Source: Dyella_B sp036746095 (GTDB lineage: Bacteria > Pseudomonadota > Gammaproteobacteria > Xanthomonadales > Rhodanobacteraceae). From it: a stretch of DNA of 45,626 nucleotides. The stretch lies in contig NZ_DAIOEU010000037.1 of NCBI RefSeq assembly GCF_036746095.1, positions 1 to 45,626 on the forward strand. The letters run 5' to 3'. Positions 36,146 to 45,264 of this stretch are shown piece by piece (within the stretch, counting starts at the first letter, position 1; each line of letters opens with the position of its first letter). Under the pieces are notes generated by a model that saw nothing but the letters and a program-made list of their open reading frames with translations, did not search any database and was not told the DNA's origin. A program made the position numbers and the translations under genes.

Positions 36146-36745
36146 ATGCCACTGAGCGCCGAACACAAGCAAAAGACCCGCCAGCGCATCGTGGAGTGCG
36201 CGCGGGAATTGTTTAATCGACGCGGCTTCGAAGAAGTCTCGATCGACGAAATCATGCAGCATGCCGGCCTCACACGCGGCGGCTTCTACAATCACTTCAA
36301 AGCCAAAGAAGATCTCTACGCCGAAGCAATATCAACATTTATGCACATCGATCCTGCCGAGCACTGGAAAGGCATACGGTTCGATCCCTCAGCCCGTGGC
36401 GAAGCATTTGCGCGCCAGGTCATCGAGGCCTATCTGTCCACCGCGCATCTGGAAGATATCGAAAACCAGTGTCCGATGATCGCCCTGCCTTCCGACACCG
36501 CTCGCGCAGGACCGCGTGTGCGGCAAGCCTATCGATGCTTGGTGGAGAACATGGTCAGCATGCTGGAACATGGATTGGATACGGGAGCCGACAGCAGTGC
36601 ACGCCAACGCAGCCTGGCCGTCACGGCTCTTTGCGTCGGCGGCATGGTGCTGGCACGCACCGTCGACAATCCTGCATTCGCCGACGAAGTGCGACGTGCA
36701 GCGCGCAACCTGGCGTTGGAACTGATCGGTTCGTCATCTGATTGA
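36146..36745 (+). CDS. TetR-family transcriptional repressor
   Basis: The product is 199 residues from the ATG at 36146 (MPLSAEHKQKTRQRIVECA); a TTG 30 bases earlier is also in frame. The HTH reads IVECARELFNRRGFEEVSIDEIMQHAGLTRGGFYNHFKAKEDL, a textbook TetR domain. The C-terminal ligand domain is all helical, and contains QCPMIALPSD and a final ADEVRRAARNLALEL as in AcrR/YcdC-like members. It probably represses itself and the divergent GST through the palindrome at 36079-36096. Confidence 0.92.
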   Translation: MPLSAEHKQKTRQRIVECARELFNRRGFEEVSIDEIMQHAGLTRGGFYNHFKAKEDLYAEAISTFMHIDPAEHWKGIRFDPSARGEAFARQVIEAYLSTAHLEDIENQCPMIALPSDTARAGPRVRQAYRCLVENMVSMLEHGLDTGADSSARQRSLAVTALCVGGMVLARTVDNPAFADEVRRAARNLALELIGSSSD

Positions 36746-36816
36746 GTTGTCATCGGGCTGACTCTCATTCCGGCCATCAACGCGTGGCCGCTCGGTACTG
36801 TCGCTACGGCCCTGCC

Positions 36817-36831
36817 ATAGCCCACGCCTAT
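36817..36831 (+). promoter_or_regulatory. OxyR-like site upstream of katG
   Basis: ATAG-CCCACGC-CTAT matches one full half of the OxyR consensus (ATAG-N7-CTAT). Seven bases later a weak second half (ATCG-N7-TCAA) follows. It lies 104 bases before the katG ATG, a reasonable activator position. No oxyR gene is in the window. Confidence 0.55.
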
Positions 36832-36934
36832 GAAATGGATCGGAACAATTCAATTCACGTGAGGAGCAGGTCCACGTAGATTGGCCTGCAAGCCAGCCGA
36901 CGCCAGCCCCCTTCCCACCGAAAGGACTTCAGCC

Positions 36935-39169
36935 ATGAATGAAGACGTCAACACCGTCACTCCCACTGCCGAGACGGCAGGGTCCGCCGCACCGAGCGCA
37001 TCAAAGTGCCCTTTCCATCACGCGACCGGCGGTACGACCAACCGCGATTGGTGGCCGAATCAGCTGAACCTCAAGCTCCTGCATCAGCATTCCTCCTTGT
37101 CCGATCCGATGGACCGGGACTTCGACTACGCCGCTGCCTTCCAAGGCATCGACCTGCAAGCGTTGAAGCACGACCTGCATGCGCTGATGACCGATTCGCA
37201 AGACTGGTGGCCGGCTGACTTCGGCCATTACGGTCCCTTGTTCATTCGCATGGCCTGGCACAGCGCCGGCACCTATCGCACTGGTGACGGCCGTGGCGGC
37301 GCCGGTGCCGGGCAGCAGCGTTTCGCGCCGCTCAACAGCTGGCCCGACAACGGCAATCTGGATAAGGCGCGTCGATTGCTGTGGCCGATCAAGCAAAAAT
37401 ACGGGCGCAACATCTCCTGGGCCGACCTGATGGTTCTTGCCGGCAACGTGGCGTTGGAATCGATGGGGTTCAAAACGTTCGGCTTCGGCGGTGGCCGCCA
37501 GGACGTGTGGGAACCGGAAGAAGACGTCTACTGGGGCACCGAGACCACCTGGCTCGGTGGCGACAAGCGCTACAGCGGTGAGCGTGAGCTCGAAAATCCG
37601 CTCGCCGCCGTGCAGATGGGCCTGATTTACGTAAACCCGGAAGGTCCGGAAGGCAATCCCGATCCGCTCGCGGCTGCGAAAGACATCCGCGAGACCTTCG
37701 CACGCATGGCCATGAACGACGAAGAGACCGTCGCCTTGATTGCAGGCGGCCATACGTTCGGCAAGACCCACGGCGCCGGCCCGGCAACGCATGTCGGCCC
37801 CGAACCGGAAGCGGCCGGCATCGAAGAAATGGGCCTGGGCTGGAAGAACAGCTTCGGCTCCGGCAAGGGCGCCGATGCCATTACCAGTGGCCTGGAAGTG
37901 ACCTGGACCAGCTCGCCGACCAAGTGGAGCAACAACTTCTTCTGGAACCTCTTCGGCTACGAGTGGGAGCTCACCAAGAGTCCCGCTGGCGCACACCAAT
38001 GGACACCGAAGGGTGGCGCAGGCGCCGGGACAGTGCCGGATGCGCATGATCGTTCCAAGCGCCATGCACCATCGATGCTCACCACCGATCTCGCCCTGCG
38101 CTTCGATCCGGCGTACGAGAAAATTTCGCGGCGCTTCCTTGAGAATCCAGACGAATTCGCCGATGCGTTCGCGCGGGCGTGGTTCAAGCTCACGCATCGC
38201 GACATGGGTCCGCGTGCGCGCTATCTCGGTCCGGAAGTGCCGGCTGAAGAACTGATTTGGCAAGACCCGGTTCCCGCGGTCGATCACACGCTGATCGACG
38301 AACAGGACGTCGCAGCGCTCAAGGCCAAACTGCGGGCTTCGGGCCTCACCATTTCGGAACTGGTTTCCACCGCGTGGGCGTCGGCATCGACGTTCCGCGG
38401 CTCCGACAAGCGCGGCGGTGCCAACGGTGCGCGCATTCGCCTCGCCCCGCAGAAGGATTGGCAGGCCATCCAGCCCGAGCAGCTGTCGAAGGTGCTCAAG
38501 ATACTCGAAGGCATCCAGCAGGCTTTCAACAGCACGTCATCCGCTGGCAAGCGGGTGTCACTCGCTGACCTGATCGTGCTGGGTGGCTGCGCAAGCATCG
38601 AGGAGGCTGCGAAAAATGTCGGCGTACATGTGACGGTTCCTTTTGCACCGGGACGCACGGACACCTCGCAGGAACAAACCGACGTCGAGTCGTTCGCCGT
38701 GCTCGAACCGGTGGCGGATGGCTTCCGCAATTACCTCAAGGGCGCGTTCTCCGTTCCGGCCGAAGTGCTGCTGCTCGACAAGGCGCAACTGCTGACGCTG
38801 ACCGCGCCGGAGATGACTGTGCTGGTTGGCGGCATGCGTGCGCTGGATACCAACTTCGGGCATACGCGGCATGGCGTTTTCACCAAGCGGCCGGGAACCT
38901 TGAGCAATGATTTCTTCGTCAACCTGCTGGACATGGGCACGACGTGGAAGCCCGCGTCACGCGCACAGGACGTGTTTGAAGGACGCGATCGCACGACCGG
39001 CGAGCTCAAGTGGACGGCAACGCGCGTCGATCTCGTTTTCGGTTCGAACTCGCAGTTGCGCGCCTTGGCCGAGGTCTATGCAAGCTCCGACGCGCAAGAG
39101 AAGTTTGTCCGCGACTTCGTGGCAGTCTGGAACAAGGTGATGAATTTGGATCGTTTCGATCTGGCGTGA
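36935..39169 (+). CDS. katG: Catalase-peroxidase KatG
   Basis: The product is 744 residues from the ATG at 36935 (AAAGGA upstream). The distal haem pocket R105-W108-H109 lies in IRMAWHSAGTYR. The Tyr of the Met-Tyr-Trp adduct lies in MGLIYVNPEGP, and the proximal His is in LIAGGHTFGKTHGAGP. The degenerate second peroxidase domain follows from about residue 430 (WASASTFRGSDKRGGANGARIRL). It removes H2O2 by catalase and peroxidase chemistry. The start contains KCPFHHATGG, a usual N-terminal motif. An OxyR-like site precedes it and a strong hairpin follows. Confidence 0.97.
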   Translation: MNEDVNTVTPTAETAGSAAPSASKCPFHHATGGTTNRDWWPNQLNLKLLHQHSSLSDPMDRDFDYAAAFQGIDLQALKHDLHALMTDSQDWWPADFGHYGPLFIRMAWHSAGTYRTGDGRGGAGAGQQRFAPLNSWPDNGNLDKARRLLWPIKQKYGRNISWADLMVLAGNVALESMGFKTFGFGGGRQDVWEPEEDVYWGTETTWLGGDKRYSGERELENPLAAVQMGLIYVNPEGPEGNPDPLAAAKDIRETFARMAMNDEETVALIAGGHTFGKTHGAGPATHVGPEPEAAGIEEMGLGWKNSFGSGKGADAITSGLEVTWTSSPTKWSNNFFWNLFGYEWELTKSPAGAHQWTPKGGAGAGTVPDAHDRSKRHAPSMLTTDLALRFDPAYEKISRRFLENPDEFADAFARAWFKLTHRDMGPRARYLGPEVPAEELIWQDPVPAVDHTLIDEQDVAALKAKLRASGLTISELVSTAWASASTFRGSDKRGGANGARIRLAPQKDWQAIQPEQLSKVLKILEGIQQAFNSTSSAGKRVSLADLIVLGGCASIEEAAKNVGVHVTVPFAPGRTDTSQEQTDVESFAVLEPVADGFRNYLKGAFSVPAEVLLLDKAQLLTLTAPEMTVLVGGMRALDTNFGHTRHGVFTKRPGTLSNDFFVNLLDMGTTWKPASRAQDVFEGRDRTTGELKWTATRVDLVFGSNSQLRALAEVYASSDAQEKFVRDFVAVWNKVMNLDRFDLA

Positions 39170-39202
39170 GCAAGGCGGGCTGGGATGACAATCCCCTCCT
39201 GA

Positions 39203-39240
39203 AAAAAAAGCGCCGCAGCGTTTTCACGCTGCGGCGTTTC
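39203..39240. terminator. Bidirectional terminator between katG and response regulator
   Basis: CGCCGCAGCG (39211-39220) pairs with CGCTGCGGCG (39227-39236) around TTTTCA. An eight-A tract on the left gives a perfect T-tract for the minus-strand gene, and TTTCC on the right gives a weaker one for katG. Confidence 0.92.
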
Positions 39241-39279
39241 CGTCTGAAGTCAGGCGGTTACCGCTGGGAACGAATGGAG

Positions 39280-39828
39280 TCAGGCGGCCATGCCCGAAAG
39301 CGTGCTGGGCAGTTCTTCGTAAGGCGTGACGGTTGCGATAACCATGGGCGGCGTCGACACACGTGCCGGCAAGCGTTCGGCACGCACCAGTTGATCGATG
39401 GATTGCTGCACTTCGCCCAGGCCAAACGGTTTCCTGATGAAGTCGTCGGCGCCGAAGCGCTGCACGTAGAACTGCTCGGTGGCTTGCTGATTGCCGCTGA
39501 TCATCACGATCGGAATATGCTGCGTCAGCGGATCATGGCGCAATGCACGCAGCACGGCGAAGCCATTGATGCCCGGCAGCACCACGTCCAGGAAAATCAG
39601 TTCCGGCTGCTCGGTTTTGGCCAGCTCGAGGGCGCTCTCGCCATCGACAGCCTTCTGCACGCCGTAGCCTTCCTGCTCGAGCATCTTGCCGAGTACCGCG
39701 CGAATGGTCGGCGAATCGTCCACCACCAGCGTGCGCAGTCCCTTCGCGGCTTGCACGAGATGCCCGCGATGTGCGCCTTCCGGTGCGTGACCGCCCAGCA
39801 ACCGCTTGAAGAAATCGATACCGCTCAT
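39280..39828 (-). CDS. Single-domain response regulator (PilG/PilH-like)
   Basis: The product is 182 residues from the ATG at 39828 (GGGGGAAG upstream). The receiver domain spans about residues 31-150: acidic pair D37-D38 (LVVDDSP), phosphoacceptor D81 (LIFLDVVLPGINGF), S111 and K133 (IRKPFG). About 30 residues precede it and a 30-residue tail follows; there is no DNA-binding output domain. Such receivers act in twitching-motility or chemotaxis-type pathways by protein contact. No histidine kinase is adjacent, so its partner is unknown. It ends at the strong terminator shared with katG. Confidence 0.88.
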   Translation of the reverse strand: MSGIDFFKRLLGGHAPEGAHRGHLVQAAKGLRTLVVDDSPTIRAVLGKMLEQEGYGVQKAVDGESALELAKTEQPELIFLDVVLPGINGFAVLRALRHDPLTQHIPIVMISGNQQATEQFYVQRFGADDFIRKPFGLGEVQQSIDQLVRAERLPARVSTPPMVIATVTPYEELPSTLSGMAA

Positions 39829-39932
39829 TTGGCTTCCCCCTTGAATCGCGTATCGCGGCAACCTCTCCCGGGTTGCCTGCGTTGGCGAAAAGATCATCAC
39901 GCAGATGGGCGGGGATTTCTGAGATGTGCTGC

Positions 39933-40337
39933 TCAGGGAAAATCCTTAAGCCGTCGCAGTTCTCGACGTTCCTGCTTGTTCGGCCGGGTCGGCGGACGAT
40001 TCAACCCGGCTCCGCTCAGACGGCGCAGCTCGCGGGCCTGCTCGCGGGCAAGCCGGCTGGCCTCGGTTTCGCGGTAGAGCGTCTGGGCCGCGCTGGCCGG
40101 TCCGCGCAGCTCGGCCAGCGTCAGTATTTCCAGTTCCAGCCGCTCCTCGCCACGCGTCAGGCGCACGGTGTCGCCAACGTGCAGGGCCTTGGAAGGCTTG
40201 CAGCCCGCACCGTTCACATCGACCTTGCCGCCATCGATCGCCTGCTTGGCCAGGCTGCGCGTCTTGTACATACGTGAGGCCCATAGCCAGACGTCGGCGC
40301 GGACTTCGGCAGGGGTTTCATCGGGTGCGTGTTTCAT
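39933..40337 (-). CDS. hslR: Hsp15-like S4-domain RNA-binding protein
   Basis: The product is 134 residues from the ATG at 40337. The S4 domain spans about residues 13-75 (RADVWLWASRMYKTRSLAKQAIDGGKVDVNG, then KALHVGDTVRL). A basic Arg/Glu-rich helical tail (about 95-134) follows. E. coli Hsp15 has the same order and binds free 50S subunits carrying stalled nascent chains. It is divergent from the TRIC-family gene by 90 bp. Confidence 0.88.
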   Translation of the reverse strand: MKHAPDETPAEVRADVWLWASRMYKTRSLAKQAIDGGKVDVNGAGCKPSKALHVGDTVRLTRGEERLELEILTLAELRGPASAAQTLYRETEASRLAREQARELRRLSGAGLNRPPTRPNKQERRELRRLKDFP

Positions 40338-40427
40338 GGTGGCATTATCGGTGTACGGCCTGGCGGATGCAGGGTAAGTGGGCACGCCAGGATGCCAAGG
40401 CAAGCCTGATTCGCATGGGGGATCCGC

Positions 40428-41039
40428 ATGTTGCTCTATCTGCTGGACCTGGTTGGCGTAGCCGTGTTTGCGGTGAGCGGGGTGCTGGTGGCAGCGCGCG
40501 CCGGCATGGATCTGCTCGGTGGCCTTGCGCTGGCCGCGCTTACGGCGATCGGCGGCGGCACATTACGTGATGTACTGCTCAATCGCCAGCCGATTTTCTG
40601 GGTGAAAGATGTGCGCTATCTGCTGGTGATTCTGGCCGCGGCCGCGTTGACCATGGTCTATCTCGCGTTCTTTCCGCCGCCAGGCCGTAGCTTTCTGGTA
40701 GCGGATGCCCTGGGGCTGGCGCTGTTTGCGATCAGCGGTGCGCAAATTGCCGAAGCGACGGGATTGTCGTGGCTCATCGTCGTGTTGATGGGAACCGTGA
40801 CCGGCACCGCCGGCGGCATGTTGCGCGACGTGATGAGCGCGCGGGTGCCATTGATCTTTCAGCAGGATCTGTATGCGACGGCGGCGATTGTCGGGATCGT
40901 GGCGTATGTGGTTTTGCAGAAGCTCGGGGCGCCGCGCGGCATAGCGGTAAGCGTCGGCGTACTGGTGATTTTGTTGATGCGTCTGCTGGCGGTTGCATGG
41001 GGTATGCACTTGCCGCGCTTGCACCTCATCGCGGTATAG
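40428..41039 (+). CDS. TRIC-family (UPF0126/YadS-like) cation channel protein
   Basis: The product is 203 residues, with about seven membrane helices arranged as two three-helix repeats plus one. Each repeat carries the Gly-rich signature, AIGGGTLRDVLLNR near residue 43 and GTVTGTAGGMLRDVMSARVP near residue 124. The D-V and R-D residues after the glycines are family hallmarks. Prokaryotic TRIC homologues are trimeric monovalent-cation channels. No SD stronger than GGGGGAT is seen before ATG. It is followed directly by a REP pair. Confidence 0.9.
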   Translation: MLLYLLDLVGVAVFAVSGVLVAARAGMDLLGGLALAALTAIGGGTLRDVLLNRQPIFWVKDVRYLLVILAAAALTMVYLAFFPPPGRSFLVADALGLALFAISGAQIAEATGLSWLIVVLMGTVTGTAGGMLRDVMSARVPLIFQQDLYATAAIVGIVAYVVLQKLGAPRGIAVSVGVLVILLMRLLAVAWGMHLPRLHLIAV

Positions 41040-41045
41040 CTCCCA

Positions 41046-41132
41046 TGGCCGTCATTCCCGCGAAAGCGGGAATCCATTTTGATCTGATGCATCCTTGAAC
41101 ATGGATTCCCGCTTTCGCGGGAATGACGGCCA
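41046..41132. repeat. Inverted pair of 32-bp REP units (REPIN-like)
   Basis: 41046-41077 is the exact reverse complement of 41101-41132 (32 bases), with a 23-base spacer. Each arm contains its own small palindrome, ATTCCCGC GAAA GCGGGAAT. The same core occurs singly at 188-221. This two-level symmetry is typical of REP doublets mobilised by RAYT transposases. No RAYT gene is in the window. It lies between the TRIC gene and the 3' end of htpG. Confidence 0.88.
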
Positions 41133-41194
41133 CGGGGGTTAAGCGGCTCCGTGTTACCGCTCCTCCATCCGTGCTTTGGATGGAGGGACTTCCC

Positions 41195-43063
41195 TCAACC
41201 CAGCAACACGCGATTCAAGCGCTGCACGAACGCTGCCGGATCAGGCAACGGCGCACCCGCAGCAATCTCCGCCTGTTCCAGCAGCAGATTGGCCAGGTCC
41301 TTCGCCTTGCCTTCGTCGCTTTCGCTTTCCACTCGCTTGAGCAACGCATGTTGCGGATTGATCTCCAGCGCCGGCTTGCTGGAAGGCATGTCGTGGCCGG
41401 CCTCGCGCAACAGGCGCGCCAAGTGCGGGGCCATCTCGTAGTCGGACAGGGCCAGGCAGGACGGGGAATCGGTAAGGCGCGCGGATACCTTCACGTCGCC
41501 AACGCGATCGCCGAGCAGATCCTTCAGCTTCTTCAACAACGGCTCGGCCGCCTTGCTGGCTTCTTCCTGCTGCTTCTTCGCTTCTTCATCCAGCGGCAGC
41601 TCGCCCTTTGCGACGTTGCGCAGTTTCTTGCCGCTGTACTCGTTCAAGCTGCCCAGCATCCATTCGTCGATGCGATCGGACATCAGCAGCACTTCGACGT
41701 CCTTGGCCTTGAACGCTTCCAACTGCGGGCTGCCGGAAGCAGCGGCGTGGCTGTCGGCGGTGATGTACCAGATGGTGTCCTGGCTCACCGGCATGCGGCC
41801 GATGTAATCGTCCAGCGACACGTTCTGCGTGCTGCCTTCGCCCTTGGTGGAGGCAAAGCGCAGCAGCTTGGCGATGCGCTCGCGATTGGCATGGTCTTCC
41901 ACGATGCCTTCCTTGAGCGTATTTCCGAACGCCTTGTAGAAGGTCGTGAATTTCTCCGGCTCGTCCTTCGCAAGTTTTTCGATCAGGTCCAGCACGCGCT
42001 TCACGCAGGCGGCCTTGATGCGCTCCAGCTGGCGGTTATGCTGAAGGATTTCGCGACTCACGTTGAGCGGCAGATCATCGGCATCGACCACGCCGCGCAC
42101 GAAACGCAGGTAGTTAGGCAGCAATTGCTCGGCCGCGTCCATGATGAAGACGCGCTTGATGTAGAGCTTCAGCCCCTTGCGCTCATCGCGGCCTCCCATC
42201 ATCAGCTCGAACGGCGGCTGCGATGGAAGATAAAGCAGGGTGATGTAGCTCTGGTTGCCTTCGACGCGGTTGTGCGTCCAGGCCAGCGCATCGTTGAAAT
42301 CGTGGCCGAGCGACTTGTAGAAGTTCTGGTATTCCTCGTCGCCGATTTCGCTCTTGGGCTTGGTCCAGAGCGCCGAAGCGGCATTTACGGTTTCCCACTC
42401 GTCGGTGGGTTTGTCTTCCTTTTCCACCGGCAGCCGGATCGGGAACGCGACGTGGTCGGAGTAGCGGGTAATCAGCGAACGCAGTTCCCAGCGCTTGAGG
42501 AAATCATCCTCGTCAGCCTTCAAGTGCAGCACGATCGCCGTGCCGCGTTCGGGCAGCTCGATCTGTTCCAGCAGGTATTCGCCCTTGCCATCGCTCTCCC
42601 ACTTCACGCCCTCGCTGGCCGGAAGGCCGGCGCGGCGGCTGAGCACGGTGACCTTGTCGGCCACCACGAAGGACGAATAGAAGCCCACGCCGAACTGGCC
42701 GATCAGGCGCGCATCGCTTTTTTGTTCCGCGCTCATCGCCTCCAGGAAACGGCGCGTGCCGGAGCTGGCGATGGTGCCTAGGTTGGCGACGATTTCGTCC
42801 CGGCTCATGCCGACACCGTTATCGCGCACGGTAACGGTGCGCTTGTCGGCATCCCAGCTTACGTCGATATGCAGCTCGGCATCGCCGGCGAGCAACTCGG
42901 GCTTGCCGATGGATTCGAAACGGAGCTTGTCGCAAGCATCCGATGCGTTGGAGATCAGCTCGCGCAGGAAGATTTCCTTGTGCGAGTACAGCGAGTGCGT
43001 CACCAGGTGCAGCACCTGAGCGACTTCGGCTTCGAATTTGCGGGTTTCGGCTGTCGTGGTCAT
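41195..43063 (-). CDS. htpG: Molecular chaperone HtpG (Hsp90)
   Basis: The product is 622 residues. The GHKL ATPase domain shows LFLRELISNASDACDKLRF-type sequence at residues 34-50, TVRDNGVGMSRDE, and IGQFGVGFYSSFVVAD. The middle domain contains YIKRVFIMDAAEQLLPNYLRFVRGVVDADDLPLNVSRE with the conserved Arg. The C-terminal dimerisation domain ends without the eukaryotic MEEVD. It is an ATP-driven chaperone for late folding steps. No sigma-32 promoter was convincingly found in the short 174-bp space to htpX. Confidence 0.97.
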   Translation of the reverse strand: MTTTAETRKFEAEVAQVLHLVTHSLYSHKEIFLRELISNASDACDKLRFESIGKPELLAGDAELHIDVSWDADKRTVTVRDNGVGMSRDEIVANLGTIASSGTRRFLEAMSAEQKSDARLIGQFGVGFYSSFVVADKVTVLSRRAGLPASEGVKWESDGKGEYLLEQIELPERGTAIVLHLKADEDDFLKRWELRSLITRYSDHVAFPIRLPVEKEDKPTDEWETVNAASALWTKPKSEIGDEEYQNFYKSLGHDFNDALAWTHNRVEGNQSYITLLYLPSQPPFELMMGGRDERKGLKLYIKRVFIMDAAEQLLPNYLRFVRGVVDADDLPLNVSREILQHNRQLERIKAACVKRVLDLIEKLAKDEPEKFTTFYKAFGNTLKEGIVEDHANRERIAKLLRFASTKGEGSTQNVSLDDYIGRMPVSQDTIWYITADSHAAASGSPQLEAFKAKDVEVLLMSDRIDEWMLGSLNEYSGKKLRNVAKGELPLDEEAKKQQEEASKAAEPLLKKLKDLLGDRVGDVKVSARLTDSPSCLALSDYEMAPHLARLLREAGHDMPSSKPALEINPQHALLKRVESESDEGKAKDLANLLLEQAEIAAGAPLPDPAAFVQRLNRVLLG

Positions 43064-43237
43064 GGTGTCGTTGAAGGTTGGTCAGGTTACGAAGAAGGAC
43101 AAAGGTAGCTCTCTCGGGGAGAGAAGTGGGTGAGGAATGAAGATTTACCCCCGGACTTCAACGAATCGACGCTCTGAACCCGGCGGTATCGCAAGATTCC
43201 CCTCACCCTGCCCCCCCGGCGGGAGGGGGAAAACCCA

Positions 43238-44131
43238 TTACATCATTTGCTTCTGCAACGCCGCGATGCGCTCATCCAGCGGCGGGTGGCTCATGAACAG
43301 GCGCTGCAGCCCCTGCGCCAACGGACCGGAAATGCCGAAGGCAGCCATCGTCTTGGGCAGGGTGCTTTCGCCATGGTTGAGCTGCAGGCGCTGCAACGCC
43401 GAGATCATCGCACCACGGCCGGCCAGCTTGGCGCCGGCGGCGTCGGCACGGAATTCGCGCCAGCGCGAAAAGGCCATCACGATCATCGAGGCGAACAGCC
43501 CGAACACCAGCTGCAGCACCATCACCGAGACGAAGTAGCCGATGCCGGTGCCTTCACGATTGTCGCGGCCGCCGGAAAGCCAGCTATCCACCAGGCGGCC
43601 GACGATACGCGCGGCGACGATCACCAGCGTGTTGAGCACGCCCTGGATCAAGGTGAGCGTGACCATGTCGCCGTTGGCGACGTGGCCGATCTCGTGACCC
43701 AGCACGGCGGCGACCTGCTCGCGGTCCATCTGCTGCAGAAGCCCGGTACTCACCGCGACCAGCGCATGGTTCTTGCTCATGCCGGTGGCGAATGCGTTCA
43801 TTTCCGGCGCGTCGTAGATCGCCACCTCGGGCATGCCGATGCCGGCGTTCTGCGCGTGGCGGCGCACCGTGTCGACCAGCCAGCGCTCAGCCTCGTTCTG
43901 CGGCTGCTCGATCACCCGTGCGCCGGTGCTCATCTTGGCCATCCACTTGGACATGGCCAGCGAAATGAACGCGCCGCCCATGCCAAAGACCCCCGCATAG
44001 GCAAGCAGCCCGCCCATCCCGCCGTAGCCGCGCATGGCTGCCCACTGATCGATGCCGAACACGCGGCAGACGATGCTGAGCAGCAGCAGGACCGCGATGT
44101 TGGTGAGAAGGAAAAGTGCGATGCGGCGCAT
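43238..44131 (-). CDS. htpX: Membrane zinc metalloprotease HtpX
   Basis: The product is 297 residues; the start is at the ATG 44131 (MRRIALFLLTNIAVLLLLSIV), a membrane helix. A second helix lies near residues 39-60. The zinc site is HEIGH in AVLGHEIGHVANGDMV, and the third ligand Glu is in FREFRADAAGAKLAG. Two further hydrophobic segments lie between. HtpX degrades misfolded inner-membrane proteins together with FtsH. Its pairing with htpG on one strand suggests a heat or envelope stress pair, although 174 bp separate them. Confidence 0.95.
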   Translation of the reverse strand: MRRIALFLLTNIAVLLLLSIVCRVFGIDQWAAMRGYGGMGGLLAYAGVFGMGGAFISLAMSKWMAKMSTGARVIEQPQNEAERWLVDTVRRHAQNAGIGMPEVAIYDAPEMNAFATGMSKNHALVAVSTGLLQQMDREQVAAVLGHEIGHVANGDMVTLTLIQGVLNTLVIVAARIVGRLVDSWLSGGRDNREGTGIGYFVSVMVLQLVFGLFASMIVMAFSRWREFRADAAGAKLAGRGAMISALQRLQLNHGESTLPKTMAAFGISGPLAQGLQRLFMSHPPLDERIAALQKQMM

Positions 44132-44259
44132 AGTCGTCCCTAAAGAGTTCTTCCGAATATGTGATGGTAACTGGCACCGGAGATTCTGGCTAAACCTCCG
44201 TTTTTCAAGAGTTAGGTACCCACCGCCGAGAGGCCGGTCAGCTTTCGTAGAATGACGCG

Positions 44260-45126
44260 ATGAGCTATCGCGGACGCTTCGCTCCCTCCCCCACCGGTCT
44301 CTTGCACGCAGGCTCCCTGGTCGCCGCGGTGGGAAGCTGGCTGTGTGCGCGCCACGAAGGCGGCCAGTGGCTGGTGCGCATGGAAGACATCGACCCGCCG
44401 CGTGAAGCGCCCGGTTCGGCTGCGGCGATCCTTGCCGCCCTGCCCGCGTTCGGCCTGGCCGCGGACGAACCCGCCATCTATCAGTCTTCCCGCATCGGCG
44501 CGTACGAAGCCGCTTTCGAGCAATTGCGGCAGGCTGGCCTGGCATTTCCGTGCTGGTGCAGCCGCAGCGACTTGGCGGCGGCGGGCGGCATCCATCGTGA
44601 CGGCCGCTGCATCGCCGGGCCCGATCCCCATCGCGAACCGGCCTGGCGCGCACGAGTTGCAGATGAAACCATCCACTTCGTCGATGAACTGCAAGGCCCG
44701 CAGCAGCAACACTTGCGTGAAAGCGTGGGCGACTTCGTGATCCGCCGTGTGGAAGGTTTCTACTCTTACCAGTTGGCCTGCGTGGTCGACGATGCCTGGC
44801 AAGGCATCACCCAGGTGGTACGCGGCAACGATTTGCTCGATTCCACGCCGCGTCAGATCTGGTTGCAACGCTGCCTGGGTTTGTCGACACCGCGTTACTT
44901 GCATTTGCCACTGGTACTGGACAGCGAAGGGCGCAAATTGTCGAAGTCGGAACGCTCACGCGAAGTCGATCCCTTCGACCCGATGCCCGCCCTGCGTCGC
45001 GCGCTCGCGTTTCTGGGCGTGACGGCCGAGGAAACAGCCCTCCATCCATCCGATTTGCTGGGCGCAGCACTCGAACATTTCGATCCGCGTCGATTGACGC
45101 AATGCAGCGACCATCGCGCTGCTTAA
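44260..45126 (+). CDS. gluQ: Glutamyl-Q tRNA(Asp) synthetase
   Basis: The product is 288 residues, shorter than GltX because the anticodon-binding domain is missing. The HIGH-type signature lies in GRFAPSPTGLLHAGSLVAA at residues 5-23, and the KMSKS-type motif is KLSKS near residue 228. Zinc-site cysteines appear in FPCWCSR and DGRC. It attaches glutamate to the queuosine base of tRNA-Asp rather than to a 3' end. The gene is divergent from htpX by 128 bp. Confidence 0.94.
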   Translation: MSYRGRFAPSPTGLLHAGSLVAAVGSWLCARHEGGQWLVRMEDIDPPREAPGSAAAILAALPAFGLAADEPAIYQSSRIGAYEAAFEQLRQAGLAFPCWCSRSDLAAAGGIHRDGRCIAGPDPHREPAWRARVADETIHFVDELQGPQQQHLRESVGDFVIRRVEGFYSYQLACVVDDAWQGITQVVRGNDLLDSTPRQIWLQRCLGLSTPRYLHLPLVLDSEGRKLSKSERSREVDPFDPMPALRRALAFLGVTAEETALHPSDLLGAALEHFDPRRLTQCSDHRAA

Positions 45127-45264
45127 CCTTGTATAACGAACCGATGCGCAGCTTCGGCGTGCCGTCAAGAACTGCTATGCCTTCATGAGGTCTGCGTATA
45201 ACCTCAACGGGTTCGCGCGCGTTGCGCGGTACTTCATTACGCAGACATTACAAGGAGAACAGGC

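Noticed and set aside
37001..38287. A 428-codon minus-strand open frame
   Set aside because: Antisense shadow inside katG.
41046..41132. REP doublet as a rho-independent terminator for the TRIC gene
   Set aside because: There is no T-tract, and each arm has its own palindrome, which fits a REP doublet better.
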